Origin: Paraburkholderia caribensis
GTDB taxonomy: Bacteria; Pseudomonadota; Gammaproteobacteria; Burkholderiales; Burkholderiaceae
Direction: 5' to 3'
Assembly: GCF_002902945.1 (NCBI RefSeq)
Contig: NZ_CP026103.1
Span: 1,674,001 to 1,738,000 of the forward strand
DNA: 64,000 nt
Every line of letters begins with the position of its first letter. The stretch's first letter is position 1. Below the pieces are notes generated by a model. It was given only the letters and a program-made list of their open reading frames with translations, made no database searches and was not told where the DNA came from. Made by a program: the position numbers and the translations under genes. Below are positions 27,384 through 36,996 of the stretch, piece by piece.

Positions 27384-28538
27384 TCACCGCACGGGCTCTG
27401 CCAGATCTTCCTCCACGAAGCGCAAGATGGCCTCCGCCAAGGCCTCGCGTGGGTAGGCATTCGCTGTCACGAAGAGCGCCCCGATCGTCGGATGCGTCCG
27501 GGCAACCGGCACCGCCAGCGCCCAGTGATCCGCGTTGACGTAGGCCAGCAGCGTACTGCCAGGCACAACCTGATCGTAGAAGATGACCTGACTGTCGTTT
27601 CGCGAGTCGACGCGCGACAGCTTGTCGTAGCTCGACTTCAGGATTGACGAGATGCGTTCGGGTTGCGGGAATGTCACGATCGAGTAGTAATGCAGCTCGG
27701 CCGGAAGCGGGTGCTGCGCCAGCCATGCCTTGCGGGTCGCCGGTCTCAGGCTCTGCACGGCGCCACCATCGCCCGATGTGCAGGTCGCGCCCGGAAAGTA
27801 TCGCAGCAGATCGGCCTGGTACTGCTCGGCGTCATTGGCAAGCGGCGATCCGCCAATTGCGCCGGCTGCACTCACCACCGCCGCCACGCGGTTTCGGATT
27901 TCCGGATAGGCGACCAGCGCTTCGAGGATGTCGGGCGCCCCCTTTGAATAACCGATCAGCACGATGCGCGGCGCACCCTCGGGCGCCGGCATGGCCATGA
28001 TCGCGTCGCGAATCTGCCGCGCGTTATTGGTGGAACTCGACAGCGCATCGACGTCGATCAGCGTTGCGTCAAAGCCGAAGTGGCGCAGGTGCGTCACGAC
28101 AGTATTGGGCGGATCCAGCCACGGTTTGAAGCAGTCGTAGCCGATTCCCGACACGACTGCGGCGATCAGGTGCTGTCTCGATTGACCCAGTTCGACGGGC
28201 TCGCCGGTGCCCGCGGGCTCGGTGCCCACTCGGGTCAGTGCGTCCTCGCAGGGCCGGTAATCCGGTAGCGCCGGACCGCGCGCCGCAAGCACCGCGCAAT
28301 AGATTTCCCGGAAGCGCCCTCGCTTGTCCGCGACCCCGGCCTCGGATGCCGGCACGAGAACCATCGGCGGCGTATCGGCCGAGTACGGGATAAGCGGCCT
28401 CGTCGCACACGCGCCGAACAGAAGGCTCAACGTCATCGTCGCCAGCACGGCGCACATCAGACGCCACGCATCGATGGCGGCAACCCGCCATCGTGATAAC
28501 ACGAGCGACGGCCCGCGGTTCATGTCACTGGCGTGCAT
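27384..28538 (-). CDS. Alpha/beta-hydrolase-like lipoprotein
   Basis: 384 aa. A long N-terminal signal region ends in the lipobox LLFGAC (Cys about residue 42). The nucleophile elbow GYSKG sits in IVLIGYSKGAPDILEALVAY, as in alpha/beta hydrolases, with a His late in the sequence (NADHWALAV) as a possible catalytic partner. Start chosen at MHASDMNRG (GGAG upstream, overlapping the previous gene); MNRGPS at 28523 is possible. It is the last gene of a three-gene lipoprotein operon, so it probably acts at the membrane with its partners on a lipid- or ester-type substrate. Confidence 0.75.
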   Translation of the reverse strand: MHASDMNRGPSLVLSRWRVAAIDAWRLMCAVLATMTLSLLFGACATRPLIPYSADTPPMVLVPASEAGVADKRGRFREIYCAVLAARGPALPDYRPCEDALTRVGTEPAGTGEPVELGQSRQHLIAAVVSGIGYDCFKPWLDPPNTVVTHLRHFGFDATLIDVDALSSSTNNARQIRDAIMAMPAPEGAPRIVLIGYSKGAPDILEALVAYPEIRNRVAAVVSAAGAIGGSPLANDAEQYQADLLRYFPGATCTSGDGGAVQSLRPATRKAWLAQHPLPAELHYYSIVTFPQPERISSILKSSYDKLSRVDSRNDSQVIFYDQVVPGSTLLAYVNADHWALAVPVARTHPTIGALFVTANAYPREALAEAILRFVEEDLAEPVR

Positions 28539-29778
28539 CGCCGGTTGCTCCAGGTTGGCGGGTATCGGGCTCGTCCAGATAAGGCACCCAGTCGAGAAGC
28601 TCCACATCCGACAGACTGCGCGGCCGGGTCGCGAAGAACACGACCGCACGCAAGCCGTCCGTCTGGTAGGTCGCGCCATCGAGCGTCGTGCGGGGACGAG
28701 TGGGCGATGCCACGCCAACACCATTCACATATCCAAGCTTGTCAAGACCACCCGAATACATCAGGTCCTGAGTGAGGAAGTTGCGTGCCTCATCGACGTT
28801 CCCCTGCAGAGTGGGATGTGTTTCACCGCGCGGAGCAAAGCGCCCCCCGACAGGGCGACCGACCTGCGCGACGTAAACCAGTTGCCCTTGAAAGCGGATT
28901 GGGGCGAGCCATCCCCGTATCCATGTCGCAGGCGCGCCCGCCTGCGCCTGCTTGCGCATGACGAAGTCCGGTTCCCGCCCGAAGACCCGCTGCGCGAGGT
29001 CGGACTCGCGCGCGTCACGCCGATAGTCGCGCCGGACCAGCGCGGCCCCGATGTCAGTGAGCTGGCCGATGCCAACGGCGTTCAGCGGATCGGCCTGAAT
29101 CGTCCCGCTCGCGTCAGTGGCACAGCATGGCAACCGTTCGAGCGCGGCCCGCAGCGACGCAAGGTCCTTGTAGTCCGCGATCGCGGATTCGGGGAACGGA
29201 AAAGGGATCTGCGCGAGCTGCGGATCGACCGTGCCGCCGGGCACGCGCAGAAACAACGAGAAAGGAATCAGCGTCTGGTTTCCCAACAGATCGACATTGA
29301 CGAGCTTGATGCCCTGATCGTGGTTGGTGAACAGGATGCCCGACCGTGTCGCGCCTGGCGGGATCGGGTTGCTGAAGCCGAGATCGCGGAAATACTGGTC
29401 CATGCGCGTATTCGTTGCACCGCCGAACAGCGTATGCATGGACCACGCTACTTCGTGAGGCGAAAAGTAGTCCGGGTCAGTACCCGAGCGCAACAGCCAC
29501 AGAGCCTGCGATGTCCCGTTCTCCACCTCGATCCATAGCGGCTGGACTCCCGTCCTGTTGACGTCGGCGCCATACATCCGCTCGCTGTCTTCACTGCTGA
29601 GCACAGTCGCACTCACGCGCACGCTGCGGCTGGTGGCACTGACCTCACGTTGACGCAGCGGCCCATCGTCGGCCACGGGCGGAGGGTGCCACGTCGCACA
29701 CCCGGCCAGCGCAAGCGCAAGGCCAAGCGCACGTCCCGCATGGCGGCGTGCACGATGCACAGTCTGCGAAGTGCTCAC
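28525..29778 (-). CDS. Lipoprotein with LssY_C-like domain (paralogue 2)
   Basis: 417 aa. It begins with GTG overlapping the upstream stop (GTGA); the signal sequence ends in LALAGC. The middle region (LSSEDSERMYG, then QPLWIEVENGT and DPDYFSPHEVAW) is clearly paralogous to the upstream gene, and the C-terminal part (ADPLNAVGIGQ to NVDEARNFLTQDLMYSGG) looks like the LssY C-terminal domain found in PAP2/LssY-type proteins. Function unknown; probably lipid-anchored. Confidence 0.75.
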   Translation of the reverse strand: MSTSQTVHRARRHAGRALGLALALAGCATWHPPPVADDGPLRQREVSATSRSVRVSATVLSSEDSERMYGADVNRTGVQPLWIEVENGTSQALWLLRSGTDPDYFSPHEVAWSMHTLFGGATNTRMDQYFRDLGFSNPIPPGATRSGILFTNHDQGIKLVNVDLLGNQTLIPFSLFLRVPGGTVDPQLAQIPFPFPESAIADYKDLASLRAALERLPCCATDASGTIQADPLNAVGIGQLTDIGAALVRRDYRRDARESDLAQRVFGREPDFVMRKQAQAGAPATWIRGWLAPIRFQGQLVYVAQVGRPVGGRFAPRGETHPTLQGNVDEARNFLTQDLMYSGGLDKLGYVNGVGVASPTRPRTTLDGATYQTDGLRAVVFFATRPRSLSDVELLDWVPYLDEPDTRQPGATGDARQ

Positions 29779-31061
29779 GGCTTCGCTCCGGGCGCCACGT
29801 GCATGATTCTGTACGGCAAGATCCACGGGAAGACTTCGATCTCCGGTAGCGACCTCGGCGTGCGGTCGAATACCAGCACCACGCGATAGCCATCGGTGTA
29901 GTACGGATCCGTTGTCAGGTTCGTGCGCGGCGCGCTGTCCTGTGCGGGGCCCACTCCCGTCACGTGGCCGAGCTTCATCAGATTCTGCGAATACGCCATG
30001 TCTTCGGTCAGCGCAGTGCGTGCCTCGTCCACGTCCGGGTCGATCTTGTGTGTGGTGAACGTTGGAGAGTGCCAGGTCAGACGGGTACCGATATCGCGGC
30101 TGATCTGTCCAACCCAGACGAGTCTGTCGTGGTAACGCATGTCGCTGAGCCACAGGCGCATATGGTTGCGCTGGTGGATGTCGCCCCGCGCCTTTTGCAA
30201 TGCGAGGTCCTGTGCGCGCCCGAAGAGATAAAGGTCGCTCACGGGCGCGTTGACGTACGCTTCGCCGGACAGTGCAGCGCTGATCATCCGCCTGATCGCG
30301 CCGGACGATTTCTGCTCCGTGAGGCTCCAGCCCCGCCGGACGAGTGCGGGAAGCGCGTCGTCGCGGCTGCCGACGATCACCAGGTTGAGCGGGTCACCAT
30401 TCTCCGAGCCGTCCTCGTTTGTCGCGCAGCATGGCAGGGCTTCAAGCGCCGCGCGGAAATTCGCGTCATCCGTGTAGTTCACGGTGGGCTCTTGCGGATC
30501 GGTGATGCGTTTGAATACCTGGCTGCGCGTGTAGTCGCCCTCGAATCCCGGCACGGCCACGAAAATCGAAAACGTCCGGGCGCGTCCTCTCGCGACGAGG
30601 TCCACCTGCACCAGCTTCGCACCTTCATTGAGGTTGGTCAGCACAAACCCCGAGACGGGCTCTCCGGGACGGACAGGGTTACGAAAGGCGAGACCACGGA
30701 AGCGGCGGTCAAGGTCGGACCGCTGGTTGTTTGAAGCAGTGCCGGAAAACGCCTCGGCCGCCTCCGACGCTGGAAAGAAATTCGGATCCATGCCCGGCGA
30801 CAGGAGAAAGTAGCTACGGTCTTCGCGGTTCCGGACCTCGATCCAGACGGGCTGGATATTCCTGTCGGCAAGCGGCACGCCGTAAATCGCCGCACTTTCC
30901 TCTGGCGAAAGCACGGCGGTCGAAATCTCGATGCCGCCCTCCGTGCGTGTCACCGCGCGGTTCTGATAGGCGGGTATCGGACCCAATGGCCGGGTTGCAG
31001 TACAGCCCACCAGTATGCAGCCCAAGAAGAAGGCAACGAGCATCTGCACGATGCGGCTCAT
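29775..31061 (-). CDS. Lipoprotein with LssY_C-like domain (paralogue 1)
   Basis: 428 aa. Signal peptide with lipobox CILVGC; start at MSRIVQMLVAFFLG because AGAGGTGT precedes it. The N-terminal half carries VLSPEESAAIYG and QPVWIEVRNREDRSYFLLSP; the C-terminal half is an LssY_C-like domain (GDPLNLVIVGSRDDALPALV, YLFGRAQDLALQKARG, and HKIDPDVDEARTALTED). It is coupled to its paralogue downstream, so the operon arose in part by tandem duplication. Confidence 0.78.
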   Translation of the reverse strand: MSRIVQMLVAFFLGCILVGCTATRPLGPIPAYQNRAVTRTEGGIEISTAVLSPEESAAIYGVPLADRNIQPVWIEVRNREDRSYFLLSPGMDPNFFPASEAAEAFSGTASNNQRSDLDRRFRGLAFRNPVRPGEPVSGFVLTNLNEGAKLVQVDLVARGRARTFSIFVAVPGFEGDYTRSQVFKRITDPQEPTVNYTDDANFRAALEALPCCATNEDGSENGDPLNLVIVGSRDDALPALVRRGWSLTEQKSSGAIRRMISAALSGEAYVNAPVSDLYLFGRAQDLALQKARGDIHQRNHMRLWLSDMRYHDRLVWVGQISRDIGTRLTWHSPTFTTHKIDPDVDEARTALTEDMAYSQNLMKLGHVTGVGPAQDSAPRTNLTTDPYYTDGYRVVLVFDRTPRSLPEIEVFPWILPYRIMHVAPGAKP

Positions 31062-31730
31062 CGAGACACCTCTTTGCGGGGATCCTGGGGCCCAATCGCA
31101 TCTATGTGGGACGATCGCGCGCGTCTTGAAGCCAGAGGTCAACAGGCTGTTCGCGGCCCGCGCGAAGATATGCGCGAAATGTACTGCTCAGTTTAGTTGA
31201 TTGGGGCCGCACCAGCCATGTCTCGCCTGACGCCGCGCGAATACCGTTTACGGATGAATCGCCGGTACCGTGCGGACCATGAAAGTCCGGAACTTTGTGC
31301 AGAGCAGTCGCGCGGAGGTCCGCGTGACGGCGATGTCGAATGGCCCCGCGTGGCCGACTGTACCCAGTCATAGAAGCCGCCTGATAGCCGTCGTTGAAAT
31401 TTTCAACGGCAGCGCTACATCCCGTTCATGAAGCTGGTGCATCCGGCCAGAGCGACATTCGGAGTGTACGGGACGCATGCCTAAAACAAACCTGGCTTAC
31501 ATCGACGGAAACTGAACACTATCATTCAATGCTTAACCACACCGTTCTCCAACAGTTGCAATGCCTCAGCTGCCACGCCCTGTCACGCATTGAAATTGTG
31601 CATATAGTCAGGAAAGGCTAGACGCAAGTTCAGCGAAATTCTGCCGGGAACTGCGAGCCTACTATTATGTAAGCAGTACTAGATAACGCCAGCGGACGTG
31701 ACACCGGCGCAAGCACCACAAAGAGGCGGT
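31062..31730. other. Intergenic, no recognisable gene
   Basis: About 670 bases between the divergent lipoprotein operon and ltrA. Several short open frames exist but none shows family character. Promoters for both directions must lie here. AAGAGGCGGT directly before 31731 is the ltrA ribosome site. Confidence 0.45.
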
Positions 31731-32954
31731 ATGCATAACATAAAGTATTTCGAGGTCAATCGCCGTACCACCTGGCTCGAGGCGTTCTTCGATCTGATTT
31801 TTGCGGTGACGATCGGTGATGTTACGCATATCTTGAGCCACACGCACGAGGGTCATCTCGACCCGCTCCAGTTCTGGAAATTCGTCCTGGTTTTCATACC
31901 TTTGTGGTGGATTTGGGCAAGCCACACGATGTATGCCAACCGCTTCGATGCCGATGACCGGAAGCATCGGCTGGCAACCCTGCTCATCATGTTCCAGCTG
32001 ATCATCATCTCAGGCCTGATCGACCGACGATTCCTGACTAGCTTTGAGGCCATCATCGTCTGCTACGCCGGTTCGAAATACATCGTCGCCATAATGTATT
32101 TCGTGTCCAGGTACCGGCATAAGGGGTGCGAGGCACTCACAACGGCAGTTGGCTGGGTAATCTTCGCGGGTACCACTATCAGCCTCGCTTCGATCCTGTT
32201 CCCGGCGCCACAGCGATATGTCGTGTTTTACCTTGGAATACTGTTTGATCTGGTTGTGTTCATCTTTTTTTTGCCGCGTCGTCTCCAGGTCATCCCAGTG
32301 CATACCGAGCATCTGATCGAGCGTGTGGGCCTGCTCACGATCATCATGCTGGGAGAGTCCGTTAGCAGCCTGTCCACGGGACTGGCCAACATCAGCTGGA
32401 CTGTGGGTAAGCTGCTGACGGCCGCTACCGGCTTCGTGATGATATCGGGCATCTGGTGGGTTTACTTTGACAGTTTTCACCTGCTGACCAAACAGAAGCT
32501 CACGACCGGCCATTCGGTCCTGTACTCGCACTTTTTCGTCTTCATCGGCCTGTCGATTTTAGCGAGCCTGATCCGGCACGCGACTCTGGACGACATGGTG
32601 ATATCCGATTTCCGGGTACTGTCGGTCATCGGCGCGGTTTGCTTTTTCATTGGAAAGCAGTACGGCTACTTCCTGGAGCGGCCCGAGTTGCGGCGCCAAC
32701 TGGTTGTCAACACCATGGTCGTCTTCGTGTTGACCTGGTTTGCCGTGCTATTGTCCAGAACCGATTACATCTTGCTCGGTCTCACCGCTGCAGTGATTTG
32801 TTATGCTTTCCTCAGCCTCCGATACCTGAACGTCTCGCCCAAGCATCACGACCGTCCGCGCGACAGCGCTGCCACAGAAGATCGAAACCGCGAGCCAGAG
32901 TCACGCAAACACATGGCGCGCGCTCCAAAGCGACCTCTTGGAGATTCGGACTGA
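31731..32954 (+). CDS. ltrA: Low-temperature-requirement A (LtrA) family membrane protein
   Basis: 407 aa. The family start TTWLEAFFDLIFAVTIGDVT is clear, followed by about ten hydrophobic segments and a hydrophilic C-terminal tail of some 40 residues. LtrA proteins are multi-pass inner-membrane proteins first linked to growth at low temperature in Listeria; their molecular role is not settled. Start at 31731 after AAGAGGCGGT. No operon partner. Confidence 0.88.
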   Translation: MHNIKYFEVNRRTTWLEAFFDLIFAVTIGDVTHILSHTHEGHLDPLQFWKFVLVFIPLWWIWASHTMYANRFDADDRKHRLATLLIMFQLIIISGLIDRRFLTSFEAIIVCYAGSKYIVAIMYFVSRYRHKGCEALTTAVGWVIFAGTTISLASILFPAPQRYVVFYLGILFDLVVFIFFLPRRLQVIPVHTEHLIERVGLLTIIMLGESVSSLSTGLANISWTVGKLLTAATGFVMISGIWWVYFDSFHLLTKQKLTTGHSVLYSHFFVFIGLSILASLIRHATLDDMVISDFRVLSVIGAVCFFIGKQYGYFLERPELRRQLVVNTMVVFVLTWFAVLLSRTDYILLGLTAAVICYAFLSLRYLNVSPKHHDRPRDSAATEDRNREPESRKHMARAPKRPLGDSD

Positions 32955-32984
32955 ACCCACGTTTTGCACTCCGCCCGCGGATAG

Positions 32985-33236
32985 AGGGCTGCTTGAGTGG
33001 TCGTGCACGAGGATCTTCCACGCCTTGCCCGTCGTCACGAATCGCTCCAGCAGCCGGCGACCGTTTTCCGTGAGATGGATCTTCAGGTCGTCAGCAATGG
33101 CAGTCCGCATGTACGACGCTGGACGAAGTTCTCGACATCCGGCGGACCTGGCGTCGCTAGAGTAATCAGACCGGCTCCGAAACGATCGACGCGAAACTCT
33201 GTCACATCACTCCCGCTTGATGTCGTCGGTTCTCAT
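32985..33236 (-). pseudogene. Frameshifted small gene, family unknown
   Basis: Reading the minus strand, GAGGAGCAGCG precedes an ATG (33236) giving only MRTDDIKRE before a stop. The next frame continues TEFRVDRFGAGLITLATPGP and PDVENFVQRR, and a third frame continues MRTAIADDLKIHLTENGRRL and LERFVTTGKAWKILVHDHSS. All three pieces look protein-like and in order, as if one gene of about 80-90 codons had acquired two frameshifts. Not recognised. Confidence 0.35.
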
Positions 33237-33350
33237 CGCTGCTCCTCGGTCTGCTGAGGGACTAACGCGCGCACGCGGGCCACGCCCAGCGCCGCGCATC
33301 CGTCTGCAGCAGGACAACGGTAGGGCGCGCGGGGCAGATTTCCTCCCTTC
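33230..33350 (-). repeat. Repeat R1, copy at 33 kb (leader with ribosome site)
   Basis: A segment of about 120 bases, directly repeated at 60224-60340. Shared blocks include GCACGCGGGCCACGCCCAGC and the ribosome site/start GAGGAGCAGCGATGAGAA read on the minus strand, after which the two copies diverge. It looks like a conserved 5' leader rather than a coding repeat. Confidence 0.75.
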
Positions 33351-33367
33351 GCCAGCGCAGTTTTTGC

Positions 33368-33475
33368 GGAATGCTGCCGTACTTTCACATCTGAAAGCCG
33401 CGCAGCGGGAGCGCAGAGATCCGACAAGTCTTTGCAGGAATGAGAAAGAAGTGCAACCGGCAAGAGCCTAGTCTT
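33368..33475. repeat. Repeat R2, copy at 33 kb (inverted relative to 60990-61098)
   Basis: About 108 bases, nearly the reverse complement of 60990-61098 (about 90 percent identical by eye), including CTGAAAGCCGCGCAGC, GGAGCGCAGAGATCCGACA and CAAGAGCCTAGTCTT. In both places it points toward a downstream gene (fdhA here, DUF3331 there). Confidence 0.8.
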
Positions 33476-33648
33476 AATGTCTTCGTCGTTGGGTCAATGA
33501 CCGCGTCGACGAGATCGGCGCCATCTCGTGCCTGCATGCGTGATCGGGATCGCGATGATCGGCAGGCTCCATTCGAGCGTGGCGTGCCTTACCCAGGCCG
33601 CGACGGCAACATCGATCGGACCTCACACACCGAACAAGGAGAAATTTC

Positions 33649-34854
33649 ATGGCTGCGAGCGGCAATCGCGTAGTAACGTTCATGGGTCCGATGAAGATGG
33701 AGCTGCAGACTTTCGACTATCCGAAGCTGGTCACCCCGACAGGCAAGAAAGCCAATCACGGCGCCATCCTCAAGATCGTGACGACGAATATCTGCGGCAG
33801 CGACCAGCATATCTACCGCGGCCGCTTTGCCGCGCCTGTGGGGATGGTGATGGGACATGAGATGACCGGGGAAGTCATCGAGGTCGGACCGGACGTCGAG
33901 TTCATCAAGAAGGGCGACCTATGTTCGGTCCCGTTCAACGTCTCTTGCGGGCGCTGCCGCAATTGCAAGGAGCGGCACACCGATGTATGCATGAACGTCA
34001 ATGACGCCGTCGATTGCGGTGCCTATGGCTTCAATCTGGGCGGCTGGCAGGGTGGCCAATCCGACTACCTCATGGTGCCTTACGCCGATTGGAACCTGCT
34101 GCCTTTCCCGGACAAGGACCAGGCGATGGAGAAGATCCGGGATCTCACGCTGTTATCGGACATCCTGCCGACAGGCTTCCATGGTCTGATGGAGGCCGGG
34201 GCCAAGGTCGGCTCGACCGTCTATATCGCCGGGGCCGGGCCGGTGGGCCGGTGCGCCGCGGCGGGCGCTCGCCTGATCGGCGCGTCTTGCATCATCGTGG
34301 CCGATACCAACCGGGCGCGGCTGGACCTGCTGAAGAATAATGGCTGCGAGGTGGTCGATCTCACCCAGGACACGCCGGTGGCCGACCAGATCGAAGCAAT
34401 CCTCGGCAAGCGGGAGGTGGATTGCGGCGTGGATTGCGTCGGGCTGGAGGCGCACGGCTGTGGCCCCGAGGCGAACAGTGAGCACTCGGAGGCGGTAATC
34501 AACACGCTTCTCGAAGTGGTGCGGGCCGGTGGGGCGATGGGCGTGCCCGGCATCTATACCGACGCCGACCCGAAGGCGAGCACCGATCTGACGAAGAAGG
34601 GCCAACTTCCCGTTGGCTTCGGCAAGGCCTGGATCAAGTCGCCGAAACTAACGGCGGGGCAGGCGCCGATCATGCACTACAACCGCGACCTGATGATGGC
34701 GATCCTGTGGGATCGGATGCCCTATCTTGGCGCCATGCTGAACACTGAGATCATCACGCTGGAGCAGGCGCCTGAGGCGTACAAGACGTTCAGCGATGGC
34801 TCGCCGAAGAAGTTCGTCATCGATCCGCACGGCAGCGTGAAGAAAGCCGCATAG
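33649..34854 (+). CDS. fdhA: Glutathione-independent formaldehyde dehydrogenase
   Basis: 401 aa, zinc MDR dehydrogenase closely matching the Pseudomonas putida-type formaldehyde dehydrogenase. Catalytic-zinc residues lie in TNICGSDQHIYRGRF and GHEMTGEVIEVG; the structural-zinc Cys are in CGRCRNCKERHTDVC; the tightly bound NAD motif is IAGAGPVGRCAAAGARL. It oxidises formaldehyde (and dismutates some aldehydes) to the acid without glutathione. Strong ribosome site AAGGAG. Stands alone as a detoxification gene; the R2 repeat lies about 170 bases upstream. Confidence 0.93.
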   Translation: MAASGNRVVTFMGPMKMELQTFDYPKLVTPTGKKANHGAILKIVTTNICGSDQHIYRGRFAAPVGMVMGHEMTGEVIEVGPDVEFIKKGDLCSVPFNVSCGRCRNCKERHTDVCMNVNDAVDCGAYGFNLGGWQGGQSDYLMVPYADWNLLPFPDKDQAMEKIRDLTLLSDILPTGFHGLMEAGAKVGSTVYIAGAGPVGRCAAAGARLIGASCIIVADTNRARLDLLKNNGCEVVDLTQDTPVADQIEAILGKREVDCGVDCVGLEAHGCGPEANSEHSEAVINTLLEVVRAGGAMGVPGIYTDADPKASTDLTKKGQLPVGFGKAWIKSPKLTAGQAPIMHYNRDLMMAILWDRMPYLGAMLNTEIITLEQAPEAYKTFSDGSPKKFVIDPHGSVKKAA

Positions 34855-35545
34855 AGCTGGAAGTTGTTACGAGGCGCTCGACTGCTCCTCTCCTTCGGGC
34901 GCCCCGATCCGTCACATGAGGCGGGTGAGATAACCGGACGGGTCACCGACTCGCGAGGGCGCCCGAGATAATGGAGCAAGAAGTCGTGGCAAGCAATCTC
35001 GGCGTCGTCTATCGAGCTCCCGGCAAAGTCGCCGTCGAGGCCCTGCGAGACCCAGCTCGCGCGCAAGCTGGATCACGGGGTCTAACAGACCTTGGCAATT
35101 TCCTGCTGATAGCAGCCATCCGCCGAATCGCAGGCGCGAACGACACATGTTCGGCTTTCGCGATGCGCGTCGTACGCAGGCGTTTCTCGCATGCTTGGGC
35201 CGATCAGGCAGCACGTCGCCTTGCCCGGACATCAGATGAACGCGGCATGTCATCACGACATACTCAAGAAACGCATCACCGCCTCGCATGGTTGGACCGT
35301 CGACGATGAAATCGAGCAGGATACCCATGTTTATCAGAGACATAGCCTATGCAGCGCCTGAGCCGGTCCACTACGCATTCAGGATACCCGCCTATACGAT
35401 GATCAACCTGCGCCACCGACTGGGCGTCAGTGAGCGCAAGGCGCCACCAACAGGCGCGTCATTGCCCTATGGTTTCCTGACGATATTGGTGTGTTGAACA
35501 ACACCCGCCGGCTGCAACTGAAACTTTCATTTTTGTGGAGTACGT
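34855..35545. other. Intergenic, no recognisable gene
   Basis: About 690 bases between fdhA and the next alcohol dehydrogenase-type gene. A minus-strand open frame (34912-35343) and plus-strand frames were inspected; none resembles a known family, and composition suggests decayed or non-coding DNA. GTGGAG before 35546 is the next gene's ribosome site. Confidence 0.4.
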
Positions 35546-36556
35546 ATGAAAGCTGTGGTCTATAACGAGTCGGTCCCGCTCGGTTCACCGGATGCCCTGA
35601 CCGACACCACATTGCCCGAGGCTGAGCCAACCGGGTACGACCTGTCGGTGCAAGTGCATTCGGTCTCGGTGAACCCGGTCGACACCAAGATCCGTGGCGG
35701 CGTGCTGCCGCCCCCAGTGGTGCCAAAGGTGCTGGGTTGGGATGCGTCCGGCGTGGTACGCGCCGTGGGCGACAAAGTCACCCTGTTCAAACCCGGCGAT
35801 CGCGTCATGTACGCCGGTTCGCTGTTACGGGCGGGCACCAACAGCGAGCTGCACCTGGTCGACGAGCGCATCGTCGGTCCGATGCCGAAGAGCCTCAGCT
35901 TCGAGCAAGCGGCCGCGCTGCCGCTGACCTCGATCACGGCCTGGGAGTTGCTGTTCGACCGTTTGCAGGTGCGCGATGGCAAAGACCCGATCGGGACGCT
36001 GCTGATCATTGGCGGCGCCGGCGGCGTCGGCTCGATACTGACCCAGCTGGCGCGCCGGCTGACCGGCCTGACCGTGATCGCCACCGCATCGCGGCCGGAA
36101 ACACGGGAGTGGGTGCGCGAGCTTGGCGCGCACCATGTGATCGACCACACGAAGCCGATGCCGGCGCAATTGCGCGGCCTTGGCATTGACGAGGTCGATT
36201 ACGTGGCGAGCCTCACCCACACTGACAGGCACCTGGTCGAGATCGCCGAGATGCTGGCGCCGCAGGGCAGGCTGGGGCTGATCGATGACCCCGTGTCGCT
36301 CGACGTGCCGATCCTCAAGCCCAAGAGCATCTCGCTGCACTGGGAATTGATGTACACCCGCTCGATGTACCAGACCCCAGACATGATCGAGCAGCACAAT
36401 ATTCTGGTCCGGGTCGCCGAACTGGTCGACGCCGGCGTACTGCGCACGACGCTGGCGGAGCATTTCGGCACCATCAACGCGGCCAATCTGCGCCGCGCCC
36501 ATGCCTTGCTCGAGAGCGGCAAGGCGCGCGGCAAGATCGTGCTATCCGGGTTTTGA
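35546..36556 (+). CDS. Zinc-type alcohol dehydrogenase-family / quinone oxidoreductase-like protein
   Basis: 336 aa, MDR superfamily of the ZADH/YogA type: SVNPVDTKIRGG in the N-terminal domain, GWDASGVVRAVGDKV, and the NADPH motif IIGGAGGVGSILTQLARRL. Metal ligands of classical alcohol dehydrogenases are absent. It probably reduces a quinone or enone with NADPH. Start at 35546 after GTGGAG. A decayed relative of the same superfamily begins directly after its stop. Confidence 0.88.
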   Translation: MKAVVYNESVPLGSPDALTDTTLPEAEPTGYDLSVQVHSVSVNPVDTKIRGGVLPPPVVPKVLGWDASGVVRAVGDKVTLFKPGDRVMYAGSLLRAGTNSELHLVDERIVGPMPKSLSFEQAAALPLTSITAWELLFDRLQVRDGKDPIGTLLIIGGAGGVGSILTQLARRLTGLTVIATASRPETREWVRELGAHHVIDHTKPMPAQLRGLGIDEVDYVASLTHTDRHLVEIAEMLAPQGRLGLIDDPVSLDVPILKPKSISLHWELMYTRSMYQTPDMIEQHNILVRVAELVDAGVLRTTLAEHFGTINAANLRRAHALLESGKARGKIVLSGF

Positions 36557-36900
36557 GATTTCGAGCTCCCTTGCTTCGGGCTGACGGCCTGGCAGCCGGA
36601 GCACAGAAAACTGAAGCTGCAGCAGCCAGGGCAGGCGGTCCTGATTACGGGCGCTGGCGGCGGCGTAGGGGGTGCGGTGCAGATGTGCGGCCAGGGCGAC
36701 GCGCTTGCCTGGTTCATGCGCCTGACTCAGGCCCGCGGGGTCGATGCGCTGATCGATCTGGTGTCGGCTGACCCGGCCACGGCCCTGCTGCCGTTACTCC
36801 GCCACAACGGCGAGATGGTGTGCGTGGTCGGAATCAAGTGCCGCTTTGGCTATTTCCAGACGGATCGGGCGGTAGGCGCGAGGCTGCCCGTCAGCGTGTC
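36557..36900 (+). pseudogene. Decayed MDR/alcohol-dehydrogenase fragment
   Basis: One frame reads ELPCFGLTAWQPEHRKLKLQ, then QPGQAVLITGAGGGVGGAVQ, the MDR cofactor-binding segment, and later GVDALIDLVSADPATALLPL and NGEMVCVVGIKC. The N-terminal catalytic domain is absent, and after GGAVQ about 60 residues of the Rossmann domain are missing. It begins immediately after the intact MDR gene, so it is a deletion remnant of a neighbouring or tandem relative. Confidence 0.65.
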
Positions 36901-36996
36901 CTCGCGTTCTTATCGGTGCGTCACTATGATCAATACACCCGGTGCGGAGCACGTATCATTGTCCGCCACCTCAATGCGTGCAACAGGAGCCATGTC

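Noticed and set aside
31394..31621. 75-codon plus-strand frame in the ltrA upstream region
   Set aside because: No ribosome site or family character; probably chance.
33230..33475. Insertion-sequence terminal inverted repeats
   Set aside because: The repeats are not each other's inverse at one locus, enclose no transposase and end at gene starts; regulatory leaders fit better.
34912..35343. 143-codon minus-strand frame between fdhA and the next MDR gene
   Set aside because: No recognisable domain and poor coding character; left as intergenic.
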